Below are positions 8,987 through 20,747 of a stretch of 64,000 nt of DNA, piece by piece; the stretch's first letter is position 1, and the number at the start of each line of letters is the position of its first letter. Origin of the DNA: Desulfomicrobium orale DSM 12838. GTDB lineage: Bacteria; Desulfobacterota; Desulfovibrionia; Desulfovibrionales; Desulfomicrobiaceae. Position numbers and translations under genes: made by a program. The notes beneath the pieces are model-generated. The model ran no database searches and had not been told where the DNA came from. It was given only the letters and a program-made list of their open reading frames with translations. The DNA lies in the NCBI RefSeq assembly GCF_001553625.1, contig NZ_CP014230.1:2542001-2606000 (forward strand). Reading direction: 5' to 3'.

Positions 8987-9894
8987 CCACCTTCACCATT
9001 CTTCTTGTCCTGACCGCCCTGGCGGTACTCATTGCGGCGGCCGTCGGCGGGCTCGTCTTCGCCCTGGCCGCGCCGCTTCTGGGCACCGTGATCGCCCTCA
9101 TCTTCGGCGTCTCCGTTCTGGGCACTCTCATCAGCTCGGCCCTGTTCTGCTACGAAGAAAGCACCCGGACGGGAAAACCCGCCATGCCCCTTCTGAACCT
9201 GTGCCTGCGTGCCGCGCCCCTTGGCATCCTCTCCCAGGCCGCCATGTTCTGCCTGTATCCTCTGGGTCTCTGGCCGGGGCTCTGGAGCAGGCCGACATCC
9301 GGGAAAGATCTGGTGGTCATGGTTCACGGCCTTTTCCACAACGCCGGGGCCTGGGCACTCTTCCGCCACCGGCTTCATTCCAAAGGCTATGCCACGGCCT
9401 GCTTTTCCTACTCCAGCTGGGGGACGGAGCTGGAAGAAGTCGTCCGGGATCTGCAGGAATATCTGCGCGATCTGGCGGCCCGAAATCCCGGCCGGAATAT
9501 CCACTTGGTGGGGCACAGTCTGGGCGGACTGCTTCTGCGGGCGGCTCTGGGCAGCATGGAAACACCGGAAAACGTACGTTCCGTGGTCACCCTCGGAGCA
9601 CCCTTCGGCGGCAGCAAGCTCTCCCCTTTCGCTTTTCAGTCTTTGGGGAGGTATCTGCAATACGACGGCGAAACCGTCCGGCGTCTGGCCGCCTTGCCCC
9701 ATCCCGGCCATGTCCGCTCCCTGGCCCTGTATTCCCCGGTGGATGGTCTGGTTCTGCCAAGCGATGCCCTGCACTGCTCCGCGCCGGGCTGGGTCGAAAA
9801 AGAAACGGCGCCCGTCAGCCATGTTTCCATGCTGTACGCCGAAAGCGTCTTCGAAGATGCAAAGCGATGGATGCGGGAAGTTTCAGGCAACTGA
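8983..9894 (+). CDS. Membrane-anchored alpha/beta hydrolase, lipase/esterase-like
   Basis: A 303-residue protein with two hydrophobic N-terminal segments (about residues 5-28 and 30-55) followed by an alpha/beta hydrolase domain. The oxyanion-hole motif VHGLFHNAG is near residue 115, and the nucleophile elbow GHSLGG puts the serine at about 179. Candidate acid and histidine are in SPVDGLVLP and APVSHVSML. It resembles bacterial triacylglycerol lipases and PGAP1-like esterases; the substrate is unknown. The start ATG overlaps the mutY stop as ATGA, indicating coupling. A longer in-frame start at 8899 lies inside mutY and is not needed. No other gene follows on this strand for several kilobases. 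Confidence 0.85.
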   Translation: MTTFTILLVLTALAVLIAAAVGGLVFALAAPLLGTVIALIFGVSVLGTLISSALFCYEESTRTGKPAMPLLNLCLRAAPLGILSQAAMFCLYPLGLWPGLWSRPTSGKDLVVMVHGLFHNAGAWALFRHRLHSKGYATACFSYSSWGTELEEVVRDLQEYLRDLAARNPGRNIHLVGHSLGGLLLRAALGSMETPENVRSVVTLGAPFGGSKLSPFAFQSLGRYLQYDGETVRRLAALPHPGHVRSLALYSPVDGLVLPSDALHCSAPGWVEKETAPVSHVSMLYAESVFEDAKRWMREVSGN

Positions 9895-9942
9895 AGGCAG
9901 ACTTTTCCCTGCGGAAAAAGTAGCCGCCAAAACGCGTCTGGA

Positions 9943-9983
9943 CCGCGGGCAATCTCCCGCCGCATCGGCGGAAGGACCCGCGG
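9943..9983. terminator. GC-rich nested hairpin between convergent genes, possible bidirectional terminator
   Basis: Outer stem CCGCGGG/CCCGCGG (9943-9949 with 9977-9983) encloses a second stem CCGCCG/CGGCGG (9957-9962 with 9966-9971). It lies between the convergent hydrolase and glutamine synthetase genes. Neither side has a clear U-tract. Confidence 0.35.
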
Positions 9984-10012
9984 CCCGGATGTTTCCGTAA
10001 CGAGAATACTGT

Positions 10013-12196
<2,184 letters not shown>

Positions 12197-12383
12197 GACA
12201 TTCCTCCGGAAAAATTTGGCGCGGGGAAAAGCACCCGGATCTCAGGGCAGAGTGTCTCCCGCGCCGCGGACAGGCTACCGTAAGCGGCCGGGATTACGGG
12301 CAGCGGATTAAATGACATCTCCGGAGCATGCAATACGAAAAAGTCCGGGCCGCCCGGAGGAAAAGCCCGCTCTCGGCCGAACG

Positions 12384-12408
12384 AAAAAGGCGGCCTTTTC
12401 CGGCCGCC
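12384..12408 (-). terminator. Rho-independent terminator of glgP
   Basis: Seven-base-pair stem GGCGGCC/GGCCGCC with a 6-base loop, followed on the minus strand by TTTTT. It is placed 11 bases after the glgP stop. Confidence 0.85.
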
Positions 12409-12418
12409 GCGAAAACCA

Positions 12419-14869
12419 TCAGGGCAGAGGGGCCACCTTCCAGATATTGCTCGCGTATTCCATGACCGCCCGGTCGCTGGAGAACATGCCCATGTGCGCG
12501 GTATTGAGAATGGACATGCGCGTCCATCCGGCCGCGTCCAGATAGGCATCCTCGACCCGCCTCTGAACTTTGATGTAGTCTTCGTAGTCGGCCAGCATCA
12601 TGTAGTAATCTCCATGCGACAGCAGGGAATCCACGATGGGCCGGAAAAGCCCCGGAGCCTCCGGCGAGAACGCTCCGGTGGCGATCATGTCCAGAGCCTT
12701 TTTCAGCTCCAGCGACTGTTCATATATCTCCCGCGGGTCGTAGCCCTCGCGCCGCAGGGTTTCCACTTCTCCTTCCGTGCGGCCGAACAGGAAGAAGTTT
12801 TCCTCGCCCACGGCCTCGCGGATCTCCACGTTGGCCCCGTCCAGGGTGCCTATGGTCAACGCGCCGTTCAGGGCGAACTTCATATTTCCCGTGCCCGAGG
12901 CCTCCATGCCCGCCGTGGAAATCTGCTGCGACAGATCCGCCGCGGGAATGATCCGCTCGGCCTGCGACACGCAGTAGTTGGGCAGAAACACGACCTTCAG
13001 GACGCTGCCCACCGCCGGATCGGCGTTGACCACCTGGGCCACGGAGTTGATCAGCTTGATGATCAGCTTGGCCTGCTGATAGCCGGGCGCGGCCTTGCCC
13101 GCGAAAAAGACCGTGCGCGGCGGATGGGGCTGGCCGTTCTGCCCCCGGAGGCGGTTGTAGAGCGTGATCACGTGCAGAACGTTCAGCAGCTGACGCTTGT
13201 ACTCGTGGATGCGCTTGATGTGCACGTCGAAAAGCGTGGACGGGTTGATGCCGAGCCCCAGCTTCCGCAACACGTACCGGGCCAGCAGCTTTTTGTTTCT
13301 CCGGCGGACTTCCTGCCAGCGCAGCTGAAACTGGGGATCATCGGCGTAAGGGGCCAGTTCCTCGAGGCGGGATAAATCCGTGACCCACTTCTCGCCGATG
13401 ACCGAGGAAATCAGCTCCGACAGGGCCGGATTGCACTGGTACAGCCATCTCCGGGGTGTGATGCCGTTGGTCACGTTGGTGAATTTTTCCGGCATGATCA
13501 ATGCGAAGTCGCGGAACAGCTTGTCGCGGATGATCCGGGAATGCAGGGCGGCCACGCCGTTGACCGCATGGCTTCCCACGATGGCCAGATGCGCCATGCG
13601 CACATGCTTGCCGCCGTCCTCCCCGATGATGGACACCGAGCGGACCAGATCCTCGCGGCCGGGGAACTGCCGCCGCACGCCCTCCAGAAAATGATGATTG
13701 ATCTCGAAGATGATCTGCAAATGGCGCGGCAGGACGCGGCCCAGAAGTTCCGCCGGCCACACCTCCAGAGCCTCGGGCAGCACCGTGTGGTTGGTGTAGG
13801 CGAAAGTCCTGCGGCAGATGTCCCAGGCCCGCTCCCAGACCAGGGACTCTTCGTCCACCAGGATGCGCATCAGCTCGGCGATGCCGATGGCCGGATGGGT
13901 GTCGTTCAGCTGCACCGTGACCTGCTCCGGCAGGCAGTCGAAAGAAGAATAGTTGTTCTTGCGGAACCGCCGCATGATGTCCTGAAACGTCGCGGCCACG
14001 AAGAAATACTGCTGCCTTAGGCGCAGCTCCCTGCCCACGGGGCTGTTGTCGTTGGGGTAGAGCACCTTGGAGATGTTTTCGCTCTCCACCTTGGCCTGCA
14101 CCGCACCGATGTAGTCGCCCCGGTTGAAGTGCTCCAGTTCGAAGTCCCGGCTGGAAATGGCCTTCCACAGGCGCATGTTGGTCACGTTGCCGTTCCGGTG
14201 CCCCGGCACCATGATGTCACAGGCCATGGCCATGACCGTTTCCGTGTCCACCCAGCGGAACCGCTCCTGTCCGGCGCCGTCCCGGTAGGACTCGCTGCGG
14301 CCGAAAAAATGCACCGGATACATGAAATGCCCCCGGCGCAGCACCCAGGGAGAATCCTGACGCAGCCAGTTGTCCGCACCCTCCTGCTGAAAGCCGTTGA
14401 CGATGGTCTGGTAGAAGATACCGTAATCGTAGAGGATGCCGTAGCCATAGCCGGGAATCCTGCAGGTGGCCATGGAATCCATGTAGCAGGAGGCCAGCCG
14501 GCCGAGCCCGCCGTTGCCCAGACCCGGATTCCATTCCTCCTCGGCCAGATCATCCAGATCCAGGCCGAAATCGCGTACGGCTTCCCGGCAATCCTCCTCC
14601 AGTCCCAGAGCCTGGATGTAGTTCATCAGGAACTGGCCGGGCAGAAACTCAAGCGACATGTAATAGACCCGTTTGGTGATGGCGTCGTAGTAGCTGCGCT
14701 GCGTATCCAGCCATTTTTCCACCAGCCGGTCCCGCACGGTGTAGCACAATCCCAGATAATAGTGTTCCTTCCGCGGCGGAAACGGGTCGCTGCCCAGAGT
14801 CAGAGCCACATGCCGCTGAATATCGTCTTTCAGAGCCTCTACAGTCCGGTTTTGCTTCTGGCCTGTCAT
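12419..14869 (-). CDS. glgP: Glycogen/starch/alpha-glucan phosphorylase
   Basis: Phosphorolysis of alpha-1,4-glucans to glucose-1-phosphate. The 816-residue protein has the family landmarks in order: VYYMSLEFLPGQFL near residue 70, NPGLGNGGLGRLASCYMDS near 115, VQLNDTHPAI near 330, FTNVTNGITPRRWL near 475, and the PLP signature EASGTGNMKFALNGALTIG near 660, including the Schiff-base lysine. The frame is open upstream to 15079, but AAGGAGG is 4 bases from the ATG at 14869 and homology begins there, so 14869 is the start. The strong terminator at 12384 closes the transcript. The gene is transcribed away from the ABC importer at 15104. Confidence 0.96.
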   Translation of the reverse strand: MTGQKQNRTVEALKDDIQRHVALTLGSDPFPPRKEHYYLGLCYTVRDRLVEKWLDTQRSYYDAITKRVYYMSLEFLPGQFLMNYIQALGLEEDCREAVRDFGLDLDDLAEEEWNPGLGNGGLGRLASCYMDSMATCRIPGYGYGILYDYGIFYQTIVNGFQQEGADNWLRQDSPWVLRRGHFMYPVHFFGRSESYRDGAGQERFRWVDTETVMAMACDIMVPGHRNGNVTNMRLWKAISSRDFELEHFNRGDYIGAVQAKVESENISKVLYPNDNSPVGRELRLRQQYFFVAATFQDIMRRFRKNNYSSFDCLPEQVTVQLNDTHPAIGIAELMRILVDEESLVWERAWDICRRTFAYTNHTVLPEALEVWPAELLGRVLPRHLQIIFEINHHFLEGVRRQFPGREDLVRSVSIIGEDGGKHVRMAHLAIVGSHAVNGVAALHSRIIRDKLFRDFALIMPEKFTNVTNGITPRRWLYQCNPALSELISSVIGEKWVTDLSRLEELAPYADDPQFQLRWQEVRRRNKKLLARYVLRKLGLGINPSTLFDVHIKRIHEYKRQLLNVLHVITLYNRLRGQNGQPHPPRTVFFAGKAAPGYQQAKLIIKLINSVAQVVNADPAVGSVLKVVFLPNYCVSQAERIIPAADLSQQISTAGMEASGTGNMKFALNGALTIGTLDGANVEIREAVGEENFFLFGRTEGEVETLRREGYDPREIYEQSLELKKALDMIATGAFSPEAPGLFRPIVDSLLSHGDYYMMLADYEDYIKVQRRVEDAYLDAAGWTRMSILNTAHMGMFSSDRAVMEYASNIWKVAPLP

Positions 14870-15103
14870 CGCGCCTCCTTTTCTCTTTTCCTCGCACATA
14901 CCAGAATCCTGGCCCGACAGAAACCTGAAAATACCGGAAACCCTCACGGGAAAGAATCCGCATCGGGAAAATTGGCGCTTCAGTTCCGCCGTGACTTCGG
15001 CTAAAGGACTTGGCGCCGCGCATCGCGGAAAAATGCGCGCATAGGGAACCCGGACGGACGTCCCTCTCCGGGCGGGCATACTTCATTTCTCAAGGAGGCT
15101 TTT

Positions 15104-16648
15104 GTGAAGAAACTGCTCTTTTTCGCTCTGGCTCTTGTCTTCCTGGCCACGGCGGCCCAGGCCAAGACGCTCAGGATGGCCCTCGACGCCGACCCCGAGT
15201 CCATGGACCCCCATGTGCAGCTCTCGGGCGGCATGCTCCAGTACAACCATCTGGTCTTCGATCCGCTCATCCGCTGGACCAAGGACATGAAGTTCGAGCC
15301 CCGCCTGGCCGTCAAATGGGAACGTCTGGACTCCCTGACCGTGCGCTTTCACCTGCGCAAGGACGTGAAGTTCCACTCCGGCAATCCCATGACCGCTGCC
15401 GATGTGGCCTGGACCCTGGCCCGCCTGAAGAAAAGCGAGGAATTCAGAGGGCTCTTCACTATTTTCACTGCCCCCAAAATCATCGACGACCACACCATCG
15501 ACATCGTCACCACCGAGCCCTACCCGCTCCTGGAAAACATGGCCACCTACATCTTCGTCATGGATTCCAAGTTCTATTCCGGCACCGACGCCAAGGGGAA
15601 ACCGAAAGACGCCATCGTGAAGACGGAATACTCCTTCGCCAACGAAAACGAGTCCGGCACCGGGCCGTACATGGTGACTTCCCGCGAACACGGCGTGAAG
15701 ATGGTCTACAAGCGCTTCGCCGACTACTGGGACAAGGACAGCAAGGGCAACGTGGATGAAATCGTCCTGACGCCCATCAAGGAAAACGCCACCCGCACGG
15801 CAGCTCTCCTGTCCGGCGGTGTGGACTTCATCGCGCCCGTCCCGCCCCAGGACTACGAACGCCTGCGCAAGAACGCCGACGTGAACATGGTCACCATGAC
15901 TGGCAGCCGCGTCATCACCTTTCAGCTGAACCAGAAGAAAAAGCCCGAATTCGCCAATCTGAAGGTGCGCCAGGCCGTCATCGCGGCCATCGACAATGCG
16001 GGCATCGTGGCCAAACTGATGAAGGGCACGGCCACGGCGGCCCATCAGCAGGCGCCCGAGGGTTTCGACGGCTACGTGGCGGACCTGAAGCCCCGCTTCG
16101 ACCTCGAAAAGGCCCGGGAACTGATGAAGGAGGCCGGGTACGAAAAGGGTTTCTCCTGCACCATGATCGCCCCCAACAACCGCTACGTGAACGACGAGAA
16201 GATCGCCGAGGCCGTGGTGTCCATGCTGTCCAAGATCGGCATCAAGGTCAGCCTGAAGACCATGCCCAAGGCCCAGTACTGGGACGAGTTCGACGCCCAG
16301 GTGGCCGACATCCAGATGATGGGCTGGCACCCGGACACGGAGGATTCGGCCAACTATTCCGAATACCTGCTCATGTGTCCCAACAAGGAAACGGGCAAGG
16401 GCCAGTACAACAGCGGCAACTACTGCAACGCCAAGCTGGACGAGCTGGTGAACAAGGCCAATGTCGAAACGGACAAGGAAAAACGCAGGGCCATACTCCA
16501 GAAAGTGGAACGCATCGCCTACGAAGACGCGGCCTACGTGCCCCTGCACTGGCAGGATCTGTCCTGGGCCACCAAGAAGAACGTGAATATCGAGCCTGTG
16601 ATCAACATCATGGACTTCCCCTATCTCGGAGATCTGGTCGTGGAATGA
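15104..16648 (+). CDS. ABC transporter periplasmic substrate-binding protein, family 5 (peptide/nickel type)
   Basis: Secreted ligand receptor of the importer encoded by the next four genes. The 514-residue protein has a clear signal peptide (KK, then a hydrophobic run ending ATAAQA at residue 20). The mature part carries family-5 features: ADPESMDPHVQ near 30, KWERLDSLTVRFHLRKDVKFHSG near 70-90, and GTGPYMVTSREHG near 187. The start is GTG, with AAGGAGG 5 bases upstream. The ligand could be oligopeptide, dipeptide, opine or nickel; motifs alone do not resolve it. A hairpin terminator follows before the permease genes, which would let the receptor be made in excess of the membrane parts. Confidence 0.92.
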   Translation: MKKLLFFALALVFLATAAQAKTLRMALDADPESMDPHVQLSGGMLQYNHLVFDPLIRWTKDMKFEPRLAVKWERLDSLTVRFHLRKDVKFHSGNPMTAADVAWTLARLKKSEEFRGLFTIFTAPKIIDDHTIDIVTTEPYPLLENMATYIFVMDSKFYSGTDAKGKPKDAIVKTEYSFANENESGTGPYMVTSREHGVKMVYKRFADYWDKDSKGNVDEIVLTPIKENATRTAALLSGGVDFIAPVPPQDYERLRKNADVNMVTMTGSRVITFQLNQKKKPEFANLKVRQAVIAAIDNAGIVAKLMKGTATAAHQQAPEGFDGYVADLKPRFDLEKARELMKEAGYEKGFSCTMIAPNNRYVNDEKIAEAVVSMLSKIGIKVSLKTMPKAQYWDEFDAQVADIQMMGWHPDTEDSANYSEYLLMCPNKETGKGQYNSGNYCNAKLDELVNKANVETDKEKRRAILQKVERIAYEDAAYVPLHWQDLSWATKKNVNIEPVINIMDFPYLGDLVVE

Positions 16649-16679
16649 CTTGATTAGCCCATCACGTCTGTGTAAAGAA

Positions 16680-16714
16680 GGCGGGTTTCTCCGGGCAGGG
16701 GAAACCCGCCTTTC
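16680..16714 (+). terminator. Intra-operon terminator/attenuator between receptor and permease genes
   Basis: Ten-base-pair stem GGCGGGTTTC/GAAACCCGCC with an 11-base loop and a short TTTCT tail, 32 bases after the receptor stop. It probably causes partial termination and may also protect the receptor mRNA 3' end. Confidence 0.75.
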
Positions 16715-16740
16715 TGAATTCCATCCGCCATGGACGCATC

Positions 16741-17715
16741 ATGTTTGCATTTATCATCCGCCGCGTTCTCCAGGCCATCCTGGTCATGTTCATCATCAGC
16801 TTCATCGGCTTCGCCCTGAAGCAGAACGTGGGCGACCCGGTCCGCGAGATCACCGGCATTTCAGTTTCCGCCGCCGAACGCGAGGCCATCCGCGAAAAAC
16901 TGGGCCTGAACGACCCTTTTCCGGTGCAGTACGGCCGCTTTCTCAAGGGCGCGCTGCAGGGCGACATCGGCCAGTCCTTCTTCTACAAGAAACCGGCCAT
17001 GGATGTCATTCTGAGCAAGGCCCCGGCCACCCTGGAACTGGTCATGGTCAGTTCCGTGTTCATCGTCATCCTGTCCATCCCCATGGGCATCTACTGCGCC
17101 ATCTATCCCAGGCGCTTCCTTTCGCGCCTGATCATGGCCATGAGCAGCATCGGCGTGTCCGTGCCGATCTTTCTCATCGCCATTCTGCTCATCTACGTCT
17201 TCGCCATCGAACTGAACTGGCTGCCCTCCTACGGCCGGGGCCAGACCGTGAGCGTCTGGGGCTGGGAATCGGGCCTTCTGAGCCTGGACGGCCTGAAGCA
17301 TCTGCTGCTGCCGTCCGTTTCCCTGACCGCACTCATGCTACCCCTTTTCGTGCGTCTCATCCGCTCGGAAATGATGGAGGTGCTCGAAACCGAGTACGTC
17401 AAATTCGCCTGGGCCAAGGGGCTGCCGCGCCTGCGCATCTGGTTCGTGCATGCCTTCAAGAACACACTGCTGCCCGTCATCACCGTGGGCGGCGTGCAGA
17501 TCGGCACCATGATCGCCTTCACCATCCTGACGGAAACGGTCTTCCAGTGGGGCGGCCTGGGCTTTCTTTTCCTGGAGGCCGTGGAGCGCGCCGACACCTC
17601 CCTTCTGGTGGCCTATCTCATCTTCGTCGGCATCATCTTCGTGGTGGTGAACACGGTGGTCGACATCATCTACGGGCTGGTCAATCCCATGGTCCGCATC
17701 GCCGGCATGAAATAA
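16741..17715 (+). CDS. ABC transporter permease, DppB/OppB family
   Basis: Inner-membrane subunit of 324 residues. The N-terminal signature helix (FAFIIRRVLQAILVMFIISF) is typical of DppB-type permeases. At least five further hydrophobic segments follow. The EAA loop carrying the coupling helix is near residue 215 (EYVKFAWAKGLPRLRIW) with the conserved glycine. It pairs with the permease starting 10 bases after its stop. The ribosome site is weak, suggesting translation partly depends on upstream reading or on a short leader after the terminator. Confidence 0.93.
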   Translation: MFAFIIRRVLQAILVMFIISFIGFALKQNVGDPVREITGISVSAAEREAIREKLGLNDPFPVQYGRFLKGALQGDIGQSFFYKKPAMDVILSKAPATLELVMVSSVFIVILSIPMGIYCAIYPRRFLSRLIMAMSSIGVSVPIFLIAILLIYVFAIELNWLPSYGRGQTVSVWGWESGLLSLDGLKHLLLPSVSLTALMLPLFVRLIRSEMMEVLETEYVKFAWAKGLPRLRIWFVHAFKNTLLPVITVGGVQIGTMIAFTILTETVFQWGGLGFLFLEAVERADTSLLVAYLIFVGIIFVVVNTVVDIIYGLVNPMVRIAGMK

Positions 17716-17725
17716 GGACGTCCTG

Positions 17726-18643
17726 ATGAACATCTGGCAGCGCTTCCGCTCCTCCTACTTTCTGTACAGCTTTCTGCGCGACCCCGTGGCCATGGGCAGC
17801 TTCGCCATCCTGACCGTTCTGACCCTGTCCGCCTTCGGCGCGCCGGTCATCGCCCCGCACAATCCTTACGACACCACCACCATCAACATCATGGACGCGG
17901 AACTGCCGCCCGTGTGGATGGACGGCGCGGAGTCCGCCTTCCCGCTGGGCACCGACGCCCAGGGCCGGGACATGCTCAGCACCATGCTCTACGGCATGCG
18001 CATTTCCCTGATCATCGGTGTCTGCGCCGTGGCCCTGCAGGCGGCCATCGGCGTGGTGCTGGGGCTCATTGCGGGCTACCGGGGCGGGAGGATCGACAAT
18101 TTCCTGATGCGCCTGGCCGACGTGCAGCTCAGCTTCTCCACGCTGATGGTGGCCATTTTCCTGTCCGCCATTTTTCAGGCCATCTTCGGCGTGGCCGCCT
18201 TCGAGAACATGGCCGTGCCCTTTCTGGTGCTGGTCATCGGCATCGCCGAATGGCCGCAGTACGCGCGCACCGTGCGGGCCTCGGTGCTGGCCGAGAAAAA
18301 GAAGGAATATGTGGAAGCGGCCCGGGTCATCGGCCTGCCCTCGGGCCGGATCATGTGGCGGCACATCCTGCCCAACACCATGTCTCCCCTCATGGTGCTG
18401 TCCACGGTGCAGGTGGCCCACGCCATCATGAGCGAGGCCGCCCTGTCCTTTCTGGGTCTGGGCATGCCCATCACCAAACCGTCCCTGGGCTCCCTCATCA
18501 ACTCCGGCTTCGAATACATCTTCAGCGGCGCGTGGTGGATCACCACTTTTCCGGGAGTCCTGCTGGTGGTCCTCATTCTGGTCATCAATCTGCTGGGCGA
18601 CTGGGTGCAGGACGTTCTCAACCCCAAACTGTACAAGGGCTGA
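17726..18643 (+). CDS. ABC transporter permease, DppC/OppC family
   Basis: The 305-residue second membrane subunit. The N-terminal OppC-type segment contains FLRDPVAMGSFAI, then APHNPYDT near 48 and LGTDAQGRDMLSTMLYGMR near 75, a DppC hallmark. The EAA loop is EYVEAARVIGLPSGRIMWRH near 195. AAGGA precedes the ATG at 17726 by 8 bases. It lies between the first permease and the ATPase gene with almost no spacing, in the standard order receptor-permease-permease-ATPase-ATPase. Confidence 0.93.
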   Translation: MNIWQRFRSSYFLYSFLRDPVAMGSFAILTVLTLSAFGAPVIAPHNPYDTTTINIMDAELPPVWMDGAESAFPLGTDAQGRDMLSTMLYGMRISLIIGVCAVALQAAIGVVLGLIAGYRGGRIDNFLMRLADVQLSFSTLMVAIFLSAIFQAIFGVAAFENMAVPFLVLVIGIAEWPQYARTVRASVLAEKKKEYVEAARVIGLPSGRIMWRHILPNTMSPLMVLSTVQVAHAIMSEAALSFLGLGMPITKPSLGSLINSGFEYIFSGAWWITTFPGVLLVVLILVINLLGDWVQDVLNPKLYKG

Positions 18644-18645
18644 GC

Positions 18646-19629
18646 ATGACGAAACTTCTGGATGTCCAGGACCTGGTGGTCAAATTCCGCCTGCGCTCGG
18701 GCGATCTCACGGCCTTGAACGGCATCAATTTCTCGCTGGAAGCGGGCGAGCGCATGGGGCTGGTGGGCGAGTCGGGCGCGGGCAAATCCGTGGCCGGATT
18801 CTCCATCATCAATCTCATCAGCAAGCCGGGCTACATCGCCTCGGGACGGGTGCTGTTCGAGGGCCAGGAGATCAGCAGCTACCCCCTGGAACAGATGCGC
18901 GGCATCCGCGGCAACCGCATCAGCATCATTTTTCAGGATCCCATGATGACCCTGAACCCGGTGCTGACCATCGGCACCCAGATGGTGGAAACCATCCGGG
19001 CCCACAACGGCAGGATAACGACGGCTCATGCCCGGGAAATCGCCCTGGAGAAGCTCCAGAAGGTGTACATCTCCTCTCCCGGCAAACGTCTGGACCAGTA
19101 CCCGCACGAACTGTCGGGCGGCATGCGGCAGCGAGTGGTCATCGCCATCTCCCTTCTGACCAACCCCAGCCTGATCATCGCCGACGAGCCCACCACGGCT
19201 CTGGATGTGACCATCCAGGCCGAGGTCATGGCCCTGCTCCTTGAGCTGTGCAGAAACGAGAACATGGGGCTTATCCTCATCACCCACGATCTGGGCGTGG
19301 TCTCCCAGGTCACGGAGAAAATCGCGGTCATGTACGCCGGACGCATCGTGGAACAGGGCGCAACCGAAAGCATCGTAGCGCGGCCCATGCATCCGTACAC
19401 CCAGGGGCTCATCAAGGCCCTGCCCCAGGGCGCGGGAGGACGGAAACGCCTGCACCAGATTCCGGGCATGATGCCCAACCTGACCAGCATTCCGGCGGGC
19501 TGCGCCTTTCATCCCCGCTGCGACCGGGCCATGGACATCTGCCGCCGGGAAACGCCGCCGCTGTACGCCCTGCCGCACTCGCCGGGTCTGGCGGCCTGCC
19601 ACCTTCACGCCGGAGCGGGACAGGCATGA
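18646..19629 (+). CDS. ABC transporter ATP-binding protein, DppD/OppD family
   Basis: Cytoplasmic ATPase subunit of 327 residues. Walker A is GESGAGKSVAG near residue 42, the signature LSGGMRQRVVIA near 157, Walker B LIIADEPTTALDVT near 178, and the switch histidine is in LITHDLGVV. The C-terminal oligopeptide/dipeptide domain has the Cys cluster HPRCDRAMDICRRETPP followed by CHLH, which in relatives binds an Fe-S centre. The ATG at 18646 follows the permease stop by two bases. Its stop overlaps the next ATG (ATGA). Confidence 0.94.
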   Translation: MTKLLDVQDLVVKFRLRSGDLTALNGINFSLEAGERMGLVGESGAGKSVAGFSIINLISKPGYIASGRVLFEGQEISSYPLEQMRGIRGNRISIIFQDPMMTLNPVLTIGTQMVETIRAHNGRITTAHAREIALEKLQKVYISSPGKRLDQYPHELSGGMRQRVVIAISLLTNPSLIIADEPTTALDVTIQAEVMALLLELCRNENMGLILITHDLGVVSQVTEKIAVMYAGRIVEQGATESIVARPMHPYTQGLIKALPQGAGGRKRLHQIPGMMPNLTSIPAGCAFHPRCDRAMDICRRETPPLYALPHSPGLAACHLHAGAGQA

Positions 19630-20639
19630 CGACAGAAGCGCTGGTACGCATTGCAAACCTGGTCAAGCATTTCGACATTTCCGGGGGCATTCTGGACCGC
19701 ATCGCCTTTTCCGGCGGCATGCCCTATCTCGCCACCACCACGGTCAAGGCCATCAACTCCGTGAGTCTGGACATCCACCCCGGCGAGATCCTCTCCGTGG
19801 TGGGTGAGTCCGGCTGCGGCAAATCCACCCTGGGACGCACGGTCCTCGGCCTGTACGCGCCCACCGGCGGAGAAATCTTCTTCCGGGGCCGGCGCATCGA
19901 CAACCTGAGCCACGCGGACATGCTGCCCTACCGGCGCAAGATGCAGATGGTCTTCCAGGATCCCTACGCGTCGCTCAATCCGCGCATGACCGTGCGCCAG
20001 ATTCTGCAGGAACCCGTGCGCTTCCATTTCCCGCAGCTTTCCGCCTCCGAAGTGCGGGACAAGGTGACCGAGGTCATGCGTCAGGTGGGCGTGGACCCGG
20101 CCTGGGCCGGTCGCTTCCCCCACGAATTTTCCGGCGGCCAGCGCCAGCGCATCAGCATCGCCCGGGCGCTGATGGTAGACCCGGAATTCATCGTGGCCGA
20201 CGAGCCCATCTCGGCCCTGGATGTCTCCATCCAGGCCCAAATTCTGAACCTGATCATGGACTGTCAGGAGCGTTTCGGCCTGACCTACATGTTCATCACC
20301 CACGACCTGTCCGTGGTGGAACACATCAGCACGCGGGTGGCGGTCATGTACCTGGGCACCCTGTGCGAACTGGCGGCCAAGGACGACCTGTACCAGACCC
20401 CGCAACACCCCTATTCCCGCGCCCTGCTCTCGGCCATCCCAAAGCTTGGTTCCAAGGGTTTCGACCACATCCGTCTGAAGGGCGAAGTGCCCACACCCAT
20501 CCATCTGCCCGAAGGCTGTGTCTTCCACCCGCGCTGTCCGTACATGGACGAGCGTTGCCGGCGCGAAGTCCCGCAGCTGCTGCCCTGCCCCAACGGCAGC
20601 CGGGCCGCCTGTCACGCCCTGGAGGAAGGACGGATCTAG
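19626..20639 (+). CDS. ABC transporter ATP-binding protein, DppF/OppF family
   Basis: Second ATPase subunit, 337 residues. Walker A is GESGCGKSTLGR near residue 62, the signature FSGGQRQRISIARAL near 167, Walker B FIVADEPISALDVS near 190, and FITHDLSVVEHIS contains the switch histidine. The C-terminal Cys-rich motif HPRCPYMDERCRREVPQ is retained. The start overlaps the previous stop by four bases. It completes the importer operon; the first IS5 element lies 108 bases downstream, and no terminator is obvious between them. Confidence 0.94.
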   Translation: MTTEALVRIANLVKHFDISGGILDRIAFSGGMPYLATTTVKAINSVSLDIHPGEILSVVGESGCGKSTLGRTVLGLYAPTGGEIFFRGRRIDNLSHADMLPYRRKMQMVFQDPYASLNPRMTVRQILQEPVRFHFPQLSASEVRDKVTEVMRQVGVDPAWAGRFPHEFSGGQRQRISIARALMVDPEFIVADEPISALDVSIQAQILNLIMDCQERFGLTYMFITHDLSVVEHISTRVAVMYLGTLCELAAKDDLYQTPQHPYSRALLSAIPKLGSKGFDHIRLKGEVPTPIHLPEGCVFHPRCPYMDERCRREVPQLLPCPNGSRAACHALEEGRI

Positions 20640-20747
20640 CGGCGAACGCCGACCAGCCTTCCTTCGTACGGCAGCCCTCCGGCGCAGGTCCATCCCCGCA
20701 AAAAGCGGCTTACGTGTCCGGCCGGTACAGAACGGCTTGACGCCTAG

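Noticed and set aside
15083-16549. 488-codon minus-strand frame opposite the ABC receptor gene
   Set aside because: It has the composition of antisense sequence (His/Val/Gly-rich) and no family features, while the plus-strand gene has a signal peptide and ribosome site.
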